Below are positions 41,948 to 54,529 of a DNA stretch of 64,000 nt, in pieces. Made by a program: the position numbers and the translations under genes. The notes beneath the pieces were generated by a model that did not search any database, had not been told where the DNA came from, and saw only the letters and a list, made by a program, of their open reading frames with translations. This DNA comes from Lumbricus terrestris (taxonomy: Eukaryota; Annelida; Clitellata; Crassiclitellata; Lumbricidae). The stretch spans positions 6,664,692 to 6,728,691 of the forward strand of contig OX457036.1 in the NCBI GenBank assembly GCA_949752735.1, read 5' to 3'. The first letter of the stretch is position 1; each line of letters starts with the position of its first letter.

Positions 41948-42846
41948 CACGGTAATATGATTTCGGATTGGTTCTTGGTACGCCGTTGAAAATATATTTC
42001 ATGCATGAGACAACGACGCAACAAAACAACGATAATTTGTATTAAAGCCAAGATTATTATGATCGACGATGATGTGCATGTAGCATTCCACTGGACAAAG
42101 GACCCACAATAAATTGAATCAAATAAATAATTATATAAAACATATGGGCCGTAATACACAGATCTAACGCGTGTTGACAGCCTCTTGCGTCCTAAAGTTA
42201 CCCAACCATATATACAAAAACGACAAAGCGGTCTTTAAAAATCCTAAAAAACAGTAAAACGAAAAATTAAAAATAATTACTGGACTTTGTAACATATGCA
42301 GCTACAATTCAAAATTAATTTTAATCACAAAGCAAAAATACAATAATTTCACATCAAACTGATTCGATTGGAGTGCAAATAACTAAATGTTATAACAATA
42401 GCTGTAATACCATAACTAATTCCTGACGACTGCACCGGTCTTTGTTGTCATAAATTTATTGTCGTTTAATAAACTCTGGATCCATTTCAACTCCGTCGCC
42501 TTTTTTCTTCTCCGACAGCGCCAGAAGTTCAAAGACCTTTAAAATCGACTGAAAATGTATGCATCTTACAGTGCAGCACTCATGAGAGCAGTTCAGTGAT
42601 TGGTGTACTGTTCTCTTCTTTGCTGTCCCATGTTCAATTCGACATCATGCAGCCATTGCAGTCATCTATTATCTGTGGAGGAAGAGCAGTCCCTAGCTGG
42701 CTAGAACTGCATAAATCTGAAACTAATTTTGACCCTGTCTTAAACTCAAATTTAGTATTTTTGATGGTTACGATTTTTACATGGTACAGTAGGGTCACGC
42801 TATAGTTGAGTTAACATATTCTTGGAACATAGTGATCGTTAGTGTG
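41948..42846. other. No gene seen
   Basis: AT-rich unassigned sequence. Confidence 0.4.
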
Positions 42847-42912
42847 GAAAGTGGATCCGATTTGACCAGGGTCTATGACAACAGAGGCTGTTACCCTGGA
42901 CAGAAATTTAAA
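42847..42912 (+). repeat. Repeat E copy
   Basis: gtggatccgatttgaccagg through ggctgttaccctggacagaa. Confidence 0.7.
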
Positions 42913-43194
42913 TGTGATCGTTAGTGTGACTGACATAAAACTTATATTGCTTTGATAATGAAATTTAGGGTGTCCAAGGTGAGATTAGGAAAATTTGTGA
43001 AATTTGTATTTTATATCCTATATCGACCAAAATCATTTTGCAGAAAGAATAATTATTGCGTTTACGAAAAAAATAAGAAAATAAAGAGGTATTTCCGGAT
43101 TAAAATTTGCAATTAATTAATCAGGCACTGTAATGCATGTAAAGAAAATACTTACTTACTTACTATGTTGGTCAGATACTTGGTATCACGATCA

Positions 43195-43197
<3 letters not shown>

Positions 43198-43240
<43 letters not shown>
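43198..43240. repeat. (TA)n microsatellite
   Basis: About 21 TA units. Confidence 0.95.
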
Positions 43241-43244
<4 letters not shown>

Positions 43245-44034
43245 CATTGTTATATTGGTTATAATTTTATTGATGTTGTTCGCTGTGTTTCACTGGATGA
43301 AGATTTCCCGGTGAATCTCGCAAACGCCTAAGCAGGTAGACTAACATTCTAACATACATAATACATGCACAGAGACAGGCAGACAGATGGGCAGATACGT
43401 ATACAGAGACAACAATGGACAGGTGAAGGGTCAGGCAGAATGAAAATAAGGCAGACGGCAGACATGATGCTATGTAACGCCGTGTTTTTTTAAACACCTG
43501 TTAAACATTTTTCTATTGATTTAGATAAACTTATTCGCTTGCGTTTATTGTGCAGTGGAGTCCACTAGACCAAACCGACGATCGGACTTTCAGAGAAATA
43601 GACAACCAGCCATATTGAAATGCAGACATACAGACAGATACACAGAGACTGTGACTGTATACCGACCGACATGCAAGCATACTTACAAGCACAAAACACG
43701 GTAAGATTCAATAACGCATGGTGGGGTATGCCACGTGGCATGGTCCAGGGCTAGGCAATGTGGGGTATACGGTAGGGCAGTGTTGAGTAGTGATAGACAG
43801 AGATGAGTAGTAGGTTCAATCACTTGCATGACGCTTCGGAATCTATGATAACAAGGTCGAAAGTCAACGGTCTTAACAGCCTCAGATATAAGCATTAAAT
43901 ACTGTTTAGAAATCCGTAAATCAAAGCGACGGATTTCAACGATTAATTATCGTCTGAAATAGAATAATAGCTAAAAACTGATATCTGCTGATTTTTTTTT
44001 TGATTTGTCATTCTGAACTTACTCATATCATTAT
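43241..44034. other. No gene seen
   Basis: Contains degenerate CAGA/GATA-type simple sequence (43370-43660) and otherwise unassigned DNA. Confidence 0.4.
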
Positions 44035-44165
44035 TGTGGGGTGCGATGGATAATTAGGTTCGTTGCCTTGCAGCAGGAGGTCCAGGTTCGAATTCACCTG
44101 AAACCGAGTCATTCTCTCGCAGTTGATGTCTTCAGCGTGAAACTCGTTGTCGAAACTGTTTTCTG
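44035..44165 (+). repeat. SINE-A, head and body without tail
   Basis: Head ggttcgttgccttgcagcag and ccaggttcgaattcacctg, then body cgagtcattctctcgcag and cttcagcgtgaaactcg; ends before the LINE-like tail. Confidence 0.65.
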
Positions 44166-44284
44166 GACACAAAACACGCATTATATGATCTCGGATGATT
44201 ATGACATGATTTTCTTGCAGTAATCGCTATACATATAGAGAAGATTCTGTGTGTTTGTCTGTTTGACCGGGATGCATTTCGAGA

Positions 44285-44610
44285 GTCTTGAACCTTTTCA
44301 CTCCAGACCTTCACTTTTCTTTCGGTGTGGGCATGGGACACCCCTTGGGGTTGGCAAATCTCTACCAACATGCGAGCCAGAGTGGGGCGAAAATGCTACT
44401 TTTCGCTATATCAATGGGAACCATTTCCACAGTTTTTGAGCTATTTACTCCAAACCTTCACTACTCTGTCGGTGAGGGCACAAAACACACCGTGGAGGGT
44501 TGGCGGATCTCTACCAACATGGTCCAACATGCGAGCCAGGAAGGGGATGGGGTGAAAACTCTAATTTTTGCTATCAATTTCCATTCCCTGGCACTATAGT
44601 TTCACAGTTT
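44285..44610 (+). repeat. Tandem duplication, ~155-bp unit
   Basis: Two units share tttactccaaaccttcact-like starts, ggttggc-aatctctaccaac, aacatgcgagccag and cacagtttt ends. The unit is diverged by roughly a fifth by eye. No function seen. Confidence 0.7.
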
Positions 44611-44689
44611 TTCATCTGAAACGTTGCAGCATGGCCCCTGTATAGTGCTATAGGGTCCAACTCACACCTCCCAGCACACACATCGCCCC

Positions 44690-45125
44690 GGAAGGGTCGG
44701 TGGAGGAGTATTGGTGGGGAGAAGGGAAATGTTTTTGCCGTTAAACGGAAATATCACGAGACGCGTATCGGTTAGGAGGTCGGAGTGTGATTTCTAGTGT
44801 GATGCGGTTGGGGGTTGGATGTGATGGAGTGGGCTGGGTTGGGTGGAGGGCAGGCGGTTGGGGAACCGGCGGTTGTGGCGGGTTTGGGTGGGTCAAAAGC
44901 GAAGTTAATCGGGCAATGCGGGGTACCCCATAGACGTAGAGGCAAGGTGGGAGGGCAGGTGAGGGGTGGAGGTCGGTAGGTCAGTGGGATTGGCAAAATA
45001 ATTGGGGGTGAGGACTAGGAGCGAGGATATGGGGTGAAGTGAAGTAAGGGTGGTGAAGTAGGGAATTGGCCGGGAGCGCGGCGAATCATAATTTTTTTCG
45101 GAAACCCCGGGTACCCCAGCTAGTA
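44690..45125 (+). repeat. G-rich stretch ending in shared CGGGTACCCCAGCTAG motif
   Basis: Repeated gggt/ggtgg words. Two gtacccc sites (44924, 45109), and the end gaagtaagggtggtgaagta ... cccgggtaccccagctagta parallels 29680-29775. An end in CTAG|T after a GC-rich pairable stretch is Helitron-like, but no 5' end was found. Confidence 0.35.
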
Positions 45126-45129
45126 CATA

Positions 45130-45754
45130 ATAATTATATGCTGCGTATGTCGATATAATTATAGCATCTGTGGATTTTAGTGTAAAATTGTATCCACAGA
45201 TGCATCCATATCCATGAAGCATCTGTTGAGCGCGTTTTTGAATGTCTCCCCCGTTGACCTTTCCATGTTTTAATTTTGGAGTTAATTTTGAAGTTGCTTG
45301 TTATCATTTTAGTAAGATCCATTTGAAAAATTTTCACCAACACAATTCAGATGTTCACTATTTGGCAAATATAGAGTATGTAATAAGTGTTCTGGAGGTG
45401 TACAATGTGACCGGGATATGACGTAATATTGCTTTTGACCACTAACCAATTCCAGTATGCGTTGGCAAATTCCAATGTCCTCGTTTTCATCTTCTTCGCA
45501 ATTTTATGGCAGCACTGTCAAAACAATTATCGTCCAGGAATATAGTCCACAATTTATACGCGACTATTGTGTGGGCTTTTTCGTTTGTGAGTGAGTTTGT
45601 TTGCAACTGTGCATGATTGTGTGATATTTACATGTAGGCCTAGTGTGTCTACGCGAACTCATTTATGTGTGGAGTAAGACAGCTAGATAGATGGATGGAT
45701 AGACGGACGGACAGATAGATAAGTTTTAAATTGTTTTTTTTTTATTTGTATATA
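45130..45754. other. No gene seen
   Basis: Unassigned; GATA/GACA simple-sequence words near 45680-45720. Confidence 0.4.
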
Positions 45755-45965
45755 ATGCACTTGTTATAGCATCCCTTCAAGCTCCATACTCAGAGGCGCT
45801 CCCGACTACAGAGCGGACACTGCATCGGAGTTTCACGCCGAAGCGCTGAGCAATTGCGAGTGAAGGACTTTTCCAAGGTTCCTAAGCGCCGACTTGAGGT
45901 GTATTCGAACCTGCAACCCTTCGGCTGCAAGGCGACGACCATACCACTAGACTACCGCGCCCCCC
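45755..45965 (-). repeat. SINE-A, full-length copy
   Basis: Minus orientation: tail agcatcccttcaagctc and actcagaggcgctcccgac, body gcggacactgcatcggagtt and gcaattgcgagtgaaggac, head ttcgaacctgcaacccttcg to ccaccgcgcc-like end. Confidence 0.85.
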
Positions 45966-46079
45966 AATTGAAATATTGTCAGTTTAAAATAAGCAACAAT
46001 TATACACTGCGTCACAACGACGGTAATCATAGTCGCCCTCCTTTCTTTCTCTTGACTTGTAACTGGCACTACCAGGTTA

Positions 46080-46450
46080 CTAGGATCCACGGTTTGATGA
46101 CATCGTCTCAGTTCCTTCCGTTCTTTCCAGGACATTGGGCGACAAGATTTCTCCATTCCGTTCGGTTGCTTGCAGTCGCCTCTGCTTCTTTCCGATCGAT
46201 TCCCATTTCTGTTAGGTCCTCTTTAAATGTGTTCCTCCAGGTCTTCTTTGGGCGGCCTCTGCTTCTCCTTCCTCCATCTGGTATCCACGTTAACGCCCTC
46301 TTTGCCGGTCTTTGCGCTATCAATTCGGAGTATATGCCCAGCCATTTTTCTTCTCCTTGTCTCGACTGTTGCCTCCAGAGAATCCGACCTCGCCAAATTT
46401 ATGACATCCTCGTTGATGTAACGGTTTGGTATCCTCTTGTCGTTTCCGTA
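46080..46450 (-). pseudogene. Non-LTR retrotransposon RT C-terminus
   Basis: Minus strand: NEDVINLARSDSLEATVETR and RRKMAGHILRIDSAK, a frameshift, then RPAKRALTWIPDGGRRSRGR, KKTWRNTFKEDLTEMG and TEWRNLVAQCPGKNGRN-stop. GHxLR, ALTWxPxGxRxRGRPKxTWR and a final WRxLV are the usual end of an endonuclease-type LINE ORF. It is distinct from both the L2-like family and the RTE fragment at 12676. Confidence 0.8.
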
Positions 46451-46485
46451 GCGGTAGTTATTTTTTACATGTAAGGGTTGCTAAC

Positions 46486-46540
46486 CCCGTGCCATAACCC
46501 TCCTCCCTTTTCAACTGGACTTGGGACCTGCTTTGGCGGA
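46486..46540 (-). repeat. SINE-H core, partial
   Basis: Complement of ggtcccaagtccagttgaa, then gggaggagggttatggc. Confidence 0.5.
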
Positions 46541-46664
46541 GGATGACATACTATGGAGACACAAACAGCTGCTGGCAGTCTGAAATTAGTTTCAAAAGTT
46601 CTCATCTTTCAGTTTGAGGAATCTAGTTATAGTGTTATAGTGTTGTTTATGCAGCTATTTTTGA

Positions 46665-46992
46665 TATTTATAATTTTATATAGAATTGGTTTGAAGGTGT
46701 TTATTGAATTACTTAGCGACATCTTGCAGTCGACAGAGATCTTAATGTTAGTCTCAAGTTGCTTCGATCAAGTCATTAGTGGATCAATGAATTTGGAAAG
46801 CTATGGTAATACTAGTTCAATTAATTGCAGTATTTATAATTTTTGAGAAAATCAGTTTGAAGGTGTTTAGTCGAATTATTTAGCGACATCTTGCGGTCGC
46901 CAGAGATCTTAATGTTAGTCCCAAGTTCCTTCGATCAAGTCATTGGTGGATCCGTGGATTTGCTATCGTAATAATAGTTCGGGTAATTGCAG
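46665..46992 (+). repeat. Tandem duplication, ~165-bp unit
   Basis: Unit 1 is 46665-46830 and unit 2 is 46831-46992. Both start tatttataatttt, contain tttgaaggtgttta, ttagcgacatcttgc and cagagatcttaatgttagtc, and end aattgcag. A plus frame crosses unit 1 only. Confidence 0.88.
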
Positions 46993-47344
46993 TTGACGCA
47001 CGGTAAGCAAGTCTAGTGTAGTCTACATGTATATTTAATTTTTGTCAAACAAATTCTTCAACGTGTTCTCCTCTGATGCTCTTGTCCCAAGAGTCTAAGC
47101 GTCGAGGTTGTTAGATGACATCTCGGGCCTTTGGGTTTATGTATAGCATAAACTAAAATCGGTTTAAAGGTGTCCAGTAACTTACAGCGAAAATGCTTCA
47201 TGTAGTGGATACTTAAAAGAAAGAAAGAAAGAATAATATTTGGTCAACATCGTCATAGAAGTCATTGGACTTTCATGACTCCAGATAGATTTCAAACGTG
47301 GACCGTTCGGCCTATTTATAGACCGTGTGAATTGACTCCAATAA
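46993..47344. other. No gene seen
   Basis: Unassigned; a few AAAG units near 47218-47232. Confidence 0.4.
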
Positions 47345-47425
47345 GGCGTCAGTGGTTGTTCTCTGCCAGTGCCAGGCCCAAACCTGGATAAAAGAGGAGG
47401 ACGACACTAGTCTTATCATCTTTGA
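47345..47425 (+). repeat. SINE-H core copy
   Basis: ggttgttctctgccagtgcc, aggcccaaacctggataaaa, gaggaggacgacactag. Confidence 0.7.
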
Positions 47426-47865
47426 TATGGCAGTGTCGTTAAGACATGTAGCAAGCGTCAGGCGAAACATTGCTATTGAAGGCTGGCGTCGTTTTACTAC
47501 ATGCGTGCTAACATGAAAATCGCTTTCTATCAAATTGTTAATTTACTTGACTGAAGCTTTCACTCTCATTAGGATTTGTAGACACTGTGTCACCCAAAAT
47601 GATTAGCTTTGCACTCTTCATTTCTCCCGGCGTGGGAATGGGTTTGGGGCAATGTGTAAAATAATGGTAGCAACTATGGCGACATGAGCGGAACATTGAG
47701 TATATAGGAAGAGGTTCCAGTCAAATGCCGCAAGAGGGGTCTCTTCGCATAATAAATAGGATATTGTGAATAATTATAGGGCAATGGGCGGATTCGTCGA
47801 TTTGGAATATTAAAACTAGTGGTGGCCATAAGATTCTAAAAGACAATTATTACATGCAACGTCAC

Positions 47866-47930
47866 TACGTGTCGGTGCCAGTCTCAAACCTGGAGAAGAA
47901 GGAGGACGAGGCAAATCACTAGCATGTAAC
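47866..47930 (+). repeat. SINE-H core copy
   Basis: gtgtcggtgccagtctcaaa, cctggagaagaaggaggacg. Confidence 0.6.
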
Positions 47931-48189
47931 TATAATATCCCTTGTTACACTGTCCGCTGACCCTTTATTTTAGGGTTGTGTATTAATTTTGTGAACAAGT
48001 TTTACTCAAAGCAGGAAATATGCTTCAATATGGCTTTGCTTCAATGCTCAAAATGAAATTTTGAAAAACTTAAGGGGAATCTTAAGCGGTCGTTTCGTCT
48101 CGCGATTTGCCTGTATTTACTCGATTTTACCCATTTTCACATACATCCACTCAGCATTATACGCATTATACGCCTCCAAGTCGGTATTT

Positions 48190-48328
<139 letters not shown>

Positions 48329-48365
48329 TAGTTGTATGCGTTTAGTAATCCATTTAAGATTTTCA

Positions 48366-48430
48366 CGAGTCTAAAGTGGACAACGTACTGGACTGTCAAG
48401 TGGTCGTTAGCTCAAATCCCTCCAGGGATG
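48366..48430 (+). repeat. tRNA-like fragment
   Basis: taaagtggacaacgtactgg (A-box-like) and tagctcaaatccctcc (B-box-like) about 35 bp apart; probably a SINE head not seen elsewhere in the window. Confidence 0.3.
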
Positions 48431-48937
48431 AAGTTTTCCTATGTTTCTCTTCCATCTGCATCTAATAGCCAACGTAATTATGAATGGTGACACTGACCGT
48501 ACGCTGTTGGTAAGAGGAACAGACAGCGATAGAGAGGACTGACCAGTGACCACCCGCCTTTGTATGCCGAGATAAAGAAATTGAAGACGCTAATAATTCA
48601 ATGCCAGTTTTGTGCCTTCTATAATAATTATCCGTCAACGTTTATAACGTTTGAAAAACCTGATGAGTCCAGATTTGACATAACGCAAACTGATCTTAGA
48701 CACCTTTATGTTAGCTTATAGTTTGTCTATATAAATATACGGCGTCGCTTCACAGCTGTGCACTGTTGATTCAGGTGTCTGCAGATTGCAAACTAGTTTC
48801 GAAGGTTTAACGAACCAAGCGGTGATTTTCTCGAAATGTTTTTGTCCACAACAACCTTTCATTGCCGCAAGATATCGTTAGTTAAACTCTGGATCCATCC
48901 TAGGGTTCAAACTTCGCAACTGCCGTATACCTATAAT
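48431..48937. other. No gene seen
   Basis: Unassigned sequence. Confidence 0.4.
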
Positions 48938-48985
48938 AATGCCAGAACCAATCCTGGAGCAGGAATGGAGGGCGATGATTTTTGG
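48938..48985 (+). repeat. SINE-H core, partial
   Basis: atgccagaaccaatcctgga, then atggagggcgatga. Confidence 0.45.
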
Positions 48986-49029
48986 ATTTCTGATTTTGTG
49001 CTGTTTTAAAACATTTGACATTGAATGGA

Positions 49030-49115
49030 TATAGAAATCTATCTATCTATCTATGCAATTTATATAGCGCCCCTTCAAGGAGCCAACTAAGAGGCGCTCC
49101 CGACCCAAGCCCGGT
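49030..49115 (-). repeat. L2-like LINE 3' tail
   Basis: CTAT repeats, then ttatatagcgccccttcaag and aactaagaggcgctcccga in minus orientation; too short to show coding sequence. Confidence 0.7.
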
Positions 49116-49239
49116 CAAAAAAGAAAAGTGTATTTCAAAAAGAAATGATGTATGTTTGTTTATTATAACATGCCTGCACACCAAAATGCGGATAGTAATT
49201 GGTCCACTAAAGAATATTCGTATCTTATCTTATATTCAA

Positions 49240-49425
49240 CCGTGCTGGGCGCATTGGTTCACACGCTGGCATGGGGACCGAGAGGTAGCGAGTTCGAGCC
49301 AACGCTGGGCGAACATGCTTTGTTTGCTACTCTTAGCGCCGTGTATTGCATGCTGTCTGTTCTGTTAGTAACTATGCTTGATGTTAATTAAGATTACTGC
49401 ATAACTTGTATACTGTACATAAGAT
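49240..49425 (+). repeat. SINE-B copy
   Basis: Head gcattggttcacacgctggc and gcgagttcgagcca (B box), body ctcttagcgccgtgtattgc, tail ctgtctgttctgttagtaac and agattactgcataac. Confidence 0.75.
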
Positions 49426-49429
49426 TAGC

Positions 49430-49690
49430 GCAGCCTCAACACTTGTTCGTGCGTTTGTAGTTTAACGTTTGGAATACTGCAGCGCCATATATACGGTGGA
49501 CTTCTATCCTGTCGGGTAGGGTTCTGCGCACTGCTGCTCGCCTCAGAAGCCGCATTCCCACGTTTGGCCGAGTCTCTGAGTACATTCGGGATGTACTTCA
49601 CTGGCTTCCTTACCCACAGCACATTTCTTACAGAATTTTTGTCTTGGTCCGTCGCTGCTATGAGGATATAATCATAAGCTTTTCTATCGT
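49430..49690 (+). pseudogene. L2-like LINE RT fragment
   Basis: Plus-strand blocks STLVRAFVV, RLEYCSAIY, then VLRTAARLRSRIPTFGRVSE, YIRDVLHWLPYPQHISYRIF and VLVRRCYEDI, with a stop and frameshift between the first and second halves. Order matches the L2 RT C-terminus. Confidence 0.78.
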
Positions 49691-49769
49691 TTGTAATTAG
49701 CCTCCATACCTATGGTACTGCATGGTGTCTAAAATGCACAAGATCATTTTGTTTAATTGTTTATTTCTC

Positions 49770-49945
49770 CATTTCCATAGCGACCCTTCAATCTCACTAC
49801 TCAGAGGCGCTCCCGACAACAGCGCGGACGCTGCATCAGAATTTCACGCCGAAGCGCACGAGCAATTGCAAGTGAAGGACTTGCTCTATATCCCTACGCG
49901 GCGGTTTGAGCATGGATTCGAACCTGGAGCACCCCGGCTCAAGAA
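49770..49945 (-). repeat. SINE-A copy
   Basis: Tail agcgacccttcaatctcac and actcagaggcgctcccgac, body cagcgcggacgctgcatcag and gcaattgcaagtgaaggac, head ttcgaacctggagcaccc; the last part of the head is lost. Confidence 0.8.
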
Positions 49946-51234
49946 ATCGTTAAAATAGTTAAATAATAAGATAGCCTAAGATGCTACTATAATTGCTGTG
50001 GGGCAATAACTAAATCTAAAATGGGGAGGAACACATTCCTTCCCCAAACCCCTTCTATGCTCGGCACTGAGTTCGTCCCCTAAAACCAAGACTAAGTCTC
50101 CCCTTATGAACAGGAGCAACTTTTTTTATATTGTCAGTTGTACGTTTCTTTCGTTGTTTAACGTTTGCTTTTGAAAAATGTTATATCATAACATAGAGCC
50201 ACAGACTATAATAATTATTATTATTAGCGTCGTCTTTCTGAGGTCTTCGGACAATGACTGAAAATAGTCGCTTTGTATTTTTCACGGAGATCAAGTAAAA
50301 CTTTTGAAACGCTGTTTGAGGTGTCTAAGCAAAGATTATGTGAAAATTGTTTTGATCAACGTTTTTACCTCTTAGACTTAGAGCAAACTAAAATGCTTCG
50401 CAAAATGATTATAATTATGAAGTGTATGGCTAGGAATATTTAGGGAAATGAGCTCAGTGTAAAAAAAATGCGTAGCATAAGATATCGAAGGCTTGAAGCG
50501 AACACGAGTATGCTTTTAATTATTACCCGCACTCAAATGAATTACGTACGACGGGTCGATTCATCAGCATCGATGGGGGACCGCTTGGGGCGCCGTAGCA
50601 AAAGCGCTTTTGATACTGCGCGCATTTGTCTGCGCCCATTTGTCGGGTCACCCCGTTTGGTAGGCTATCTAGCATTCTTCGCAAGGGGACGAGCAGACAG
50701 GTCCATTAATCGGAAATTAAAGACGCGTGGCGGAGATAACCGCACCCCACTGATGTATGGATGCCTTCCGGTACAGGGCGAAGAATTAACCCAAGGATAA
50801 AAGACCAACTGGGAAAACACGGCTAACAAAGAAAACAATGTCAGTGTGCAACTTTTGTAATCGCTTGGTATTCGCAAATACAAATAATACGCATAGCAAT
50901 GTATAATTTTAAAATATTAGATACACTATTATACTCATAACATTATAATATATATATATATATGTAATAGATATATGTATATGTAATATTTTTACTTTTG
51001 GTCATATATTAACTAATCATTTCATAATTGTAAGGAAATTTCGATGGCATATGTATTCGATGTAAGATAACCTAAGACACTGAGGTTTACGAGTGTGTGC
51101 CATTCCAGTGGTTTAATGTCGAAACGGTATTAAATTAAACCCGTCCCTCGTATTGCTGATTGATTGAAGCTTCATTATGGAAAGTTCAGAGTATGACTGG
51201 AACATAGTATTTTATATGGTAGAATTTGCTAATA
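49946..51234. other. No gene seen
   Basis: Includes a GC-richer 110-codon plus frame at 50468-50800 with no family I recognise, and a TA run near 50948-50964. Confidence 0.4.
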
Positions 51235-51833
51235 GGCCAGTCAAAAATACGGGAAATTCATCATGAACCCGGACATTTACTATGGCAGACCTTTTTTGGC
51301 AGAATATTGTACGTAAATACCCTACTAAACTACAGTAGAAATCCTAATAAATTCCAACATGGGGAAATATGTTTAAATCGTTAATTAGTGTGATGCAAAT
51401 TATGACTGTGCGTATAGCCTTTCGCTTAGTCATCGCCTATGCATTATGAGCGTGGCATTTAGTGCGGGGTAGTTATCGACCACGCTCTGCAGAGTTTTTG
51501 CATAAAATTTTATTTATTTTTGTCTCCAAGATCGACATTTACACAGTTGAGATAATAAATATATTAATCGATATTTAATTTGTTTAAATCGGTAATTTCA
51601 CTGTGTTTTCAGCAGATAAATCGTACTTCCGCCAGTCCTTGAAATGTAAACAAACTCGTATAGGCATGGCTGTTGGTCGTCTGCTCAAAACTAAATCAAA
51701 AATTTTAATTATTTCCCCATATCGCATTTTGTTAGGATTTCTACCATATATTCTTTAGTCTATTTCAAAACTTTTCGTGCAAAAATTTGCTTGCCATAGT
51801 AAATGTCCGGGTTTAAGACTTAATTGACTGGAC
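51235..51833. mobile_element. TA-flanked element with long imperfect TIRs
   Basis: About 599 bp. Left GGCCAGTCAA and right TTGACTGGAC ends, TA at both edges (51233-51234, 51834-51835). Inverted-repeat homology runs about 150 bp inward, including aacccggacatttactatgg and gtagaaatcctaa. This fits a Tc1/mariner-type non-autonomous element; no transposase. Confidence 0.75.
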
Positions 51834-51835
51834 TA

Positions 51836-53044
51836 TAAGGAGATAAAAAAAATTATAGGATGACCCTGAGTAGCAGATGATATGTTATAAAACATGCTGA
51901 AACTATAACCCAATATAAAAATTGGTAGAGCGTGGAGAGACATGCCACGCAGTTGCAAGAAAATTTATATATAAACTTTGGCTATGTCCATAGAGGTGTC
52001 TAATAATTGTAGTATATCGTTTAATTTCAGAGACAATCAGGGTGACAAACCGCACCAAGTTACAGGTCAGAGATGTAAAATTATACACAGAAGTAATAAT
52101 AAAGCTTAGTAATAATAAGTAAGTAAGTATAATCTCTAATGTACCAGCTGCAAAGCGCACTCTGGCTTACAAGCATATATAAGAAACAAATCATGACGAC
52201 ATAAAAGCAAAAACAAGACAAATCAGGCAGCCATCAACGGCGCCAATCATATAGCTCAAGCCTATAGATGGTAACGTCACGACAGAGTCATTCCTTTCAA
52301 AACGCCGCTCGAGAAGCACAAGACACCACAGTCGAACTCCTACGCGTTGGCTACACGAAGAGTCCAGCCGACAGTTCTCGTACCAATTCACGATGATGGT
52401 AGTTCAACAGCATTTTCAGTGTCTACAGAGCCGAGACGCATAAATGCGAAGAGCCGCAACGGGCAGCACAACGCTGGAAACGTGGCGCTACTTCGGCACG
52501 GTTTTCTGTTGCTGAATAATTAGATCTTTTCTTTTCCCTTTCATGTGTGTGATCGTTCGGCTATCGATAAGGACGAAACCAATAATGACGAATCTCGAAC
52601 CCCTTGATATTGAACGTAATGGACCAGTCCAAAGAGGAGATAAGCATGGCCGGATTGAACGTCAAAATTTGTAATCCAAATACCGTCCAAACGCTAACGA
52701 CACTGTTGAAGAAAAGTCAGAAACTCGTTACTCGACATCAGTAAACATCGGAAAATCCGAAAAACAACGAGCGAATTTCGCCACAGACATAAAAATCTGC
52801 CATAACAAAAGAAAGACAAGATCATCGTCCATGTTGCACGACGACCATAGAGCTATCATAGAAGATCGAAATTGATGTTTATCTGACACACCATCCTGGA
52901 ACTTAAGTTAGCGCACACACTGACTTGTCAAGGAGATATATAAAGTTTCCGCCTCCCATTTTGGGTCCCTACGGACCCGATCCGGCGGTAATGCGCCGTA
53001 TTACACCCTCAAAACAGATGATAAACTTTGTACATAGTCTTGAT
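51836..53044. other. No gene seen; SINE-B tail scrap at 52025-52075
   Basis: cagggtgacaaaccgcaccaagttaca-type sequence resembles the family B tail in minus orientation. The remainder, including a GC-richer part at 52190-52900, is unassigned. Confidence 0.4.
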
Positions 53045-53135
53045 TCCGCCACTGGATGTTCTCTGCCAGTGCCAGTCCCAAGCATGGATAAAGGAGGAGG
53101 GCGACAATAATCATCTTTGATAATTATGGCAGTGT
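53045..53135 (+). repeat. SINE-H core copy
   Basis: ccactggatgttctctgcca, gtgccagtcccaagcatgga, taaaggaggagggcgac. Confidence 0.75.
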
Positions 53136-54529
53136 CGTTAAACATGTGACCAGCAAGATTAAAAACACAGCTCTTATAGGTCAACCCAACCTACCATTCG
53201 CCAGATGACGATGGTTAAAAAAAACAGGACCTTAGGTCGACTTGTATGTCTGTTAAAACAGTTGAATTCTTCAGCCTATACTTAGTGTAGGGATCGTTCA
53301 CCAATTGCATAGAATGAGATGTCATCACATTACGTTCAAGTCAGTATGAAAATGATGATTATAATAATATTATGATTAGTTTCGTATATCCATTTCAAGT
53401 TTAGCTATATTGACGGAAATAAAATGAGTATGGCATTGTCAATCAATTCTGGATATTTCTCAGTAGAAAAAAAACATGAATTAATAGTTTAGCAATTTTA
53501 TAGCCTCCTCAACAATACAGGGTGAAATTTGTGTAAAGAAGAGAAGAAAACATTGGCAAATTTGAGATTAGTTCCATAGTTGCAGAATAAATAGAGGCAC
53601 TACATGTTACAATGTTTAATTTGTCAGTTGAATCGAACACACTAAATAGAGTGAAATACAATATCTTTCTTTGGCAATCGATTATTATAGATCAATGAAA
53701 ACCGCTTTCGTGGTGTCTAACATGACCGAGTAGCCTAAACCTACTAGTACACTGACCAATGAGCAATAATTAAAATAATTATAACAGACACTCACAAAGT
53801 CACAACCACACATCATCACGCGCGCACACGCATACACAAACTCAAACAATTAATTATTTATTTATTAATCTGCGAATTTAATTCTCTAGTAAACATCGCC
53901 TCGCCATTGAAAATGTTCATTATTGCCGCCTAAATACCTCTGCAACTTAACGTGCAAGATTCTTTCTGCCAGATCTTCACGCCCTCTTCGATCTGCTGAC
54001 CGCCTTGATCTATTTGTACCTGGATCACGAACCCATTGACCCAACATCTGGTATTTGCTATTGTTATTTAGATGTCAATATAATTTAAATTTCTGACATT
54101 TTTGAAGTTTACAACTTGAACCATGAAAGTTGTTCAAAATTCATTGAGTTTGACTATTGTATGCATTTTATATATAGCCTAAATTGAAACAATAATAAAG
54201 GTATGGATAGAACTCAGTATTTTTATGGCGCCGTGTTATCAAAAATAGGCAGTATACTGTTTAAAAGAAGTAAGTGCGTCTGTTGTAAAGGTTTCTTGGT
54301 GTTTGTATATAAAGATAAAAAGCGCTCAACTAACGTTTTCAACTGAAAAATAAATACAAAATGGATGACTCGTTTTTTTACTTTTGCTGTTCATGCTATC
54401 GGATTTTCCTTTTGGTCGTTTGCCCGTGACCTAGTGTTGTTCGTTACTATGTTCACTTACTACGTACGTGTTCAGCAGTTTTATTTTTCTATGAAATGCT
54501 ATTTGCCAAATTCATTCATTCATTTTAGG
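53136..54529. other. No gene seen
   Basis: AT-rich unassigned sequence. Confidence 0.4.

Noticed and set aside
45854..46474. 206-codon plus-strand frame
   Set aside because: The minus strand of the same region encodes a recognisable LINE RT C-terminus and its 5' part overlaps a SINE-A copy.
50468..50800. 110-codon plus-strand frame as a host exon
   Set aside because: No splice-site pair, no family resemblance, and composition similar to surrounding degenerate repeats.
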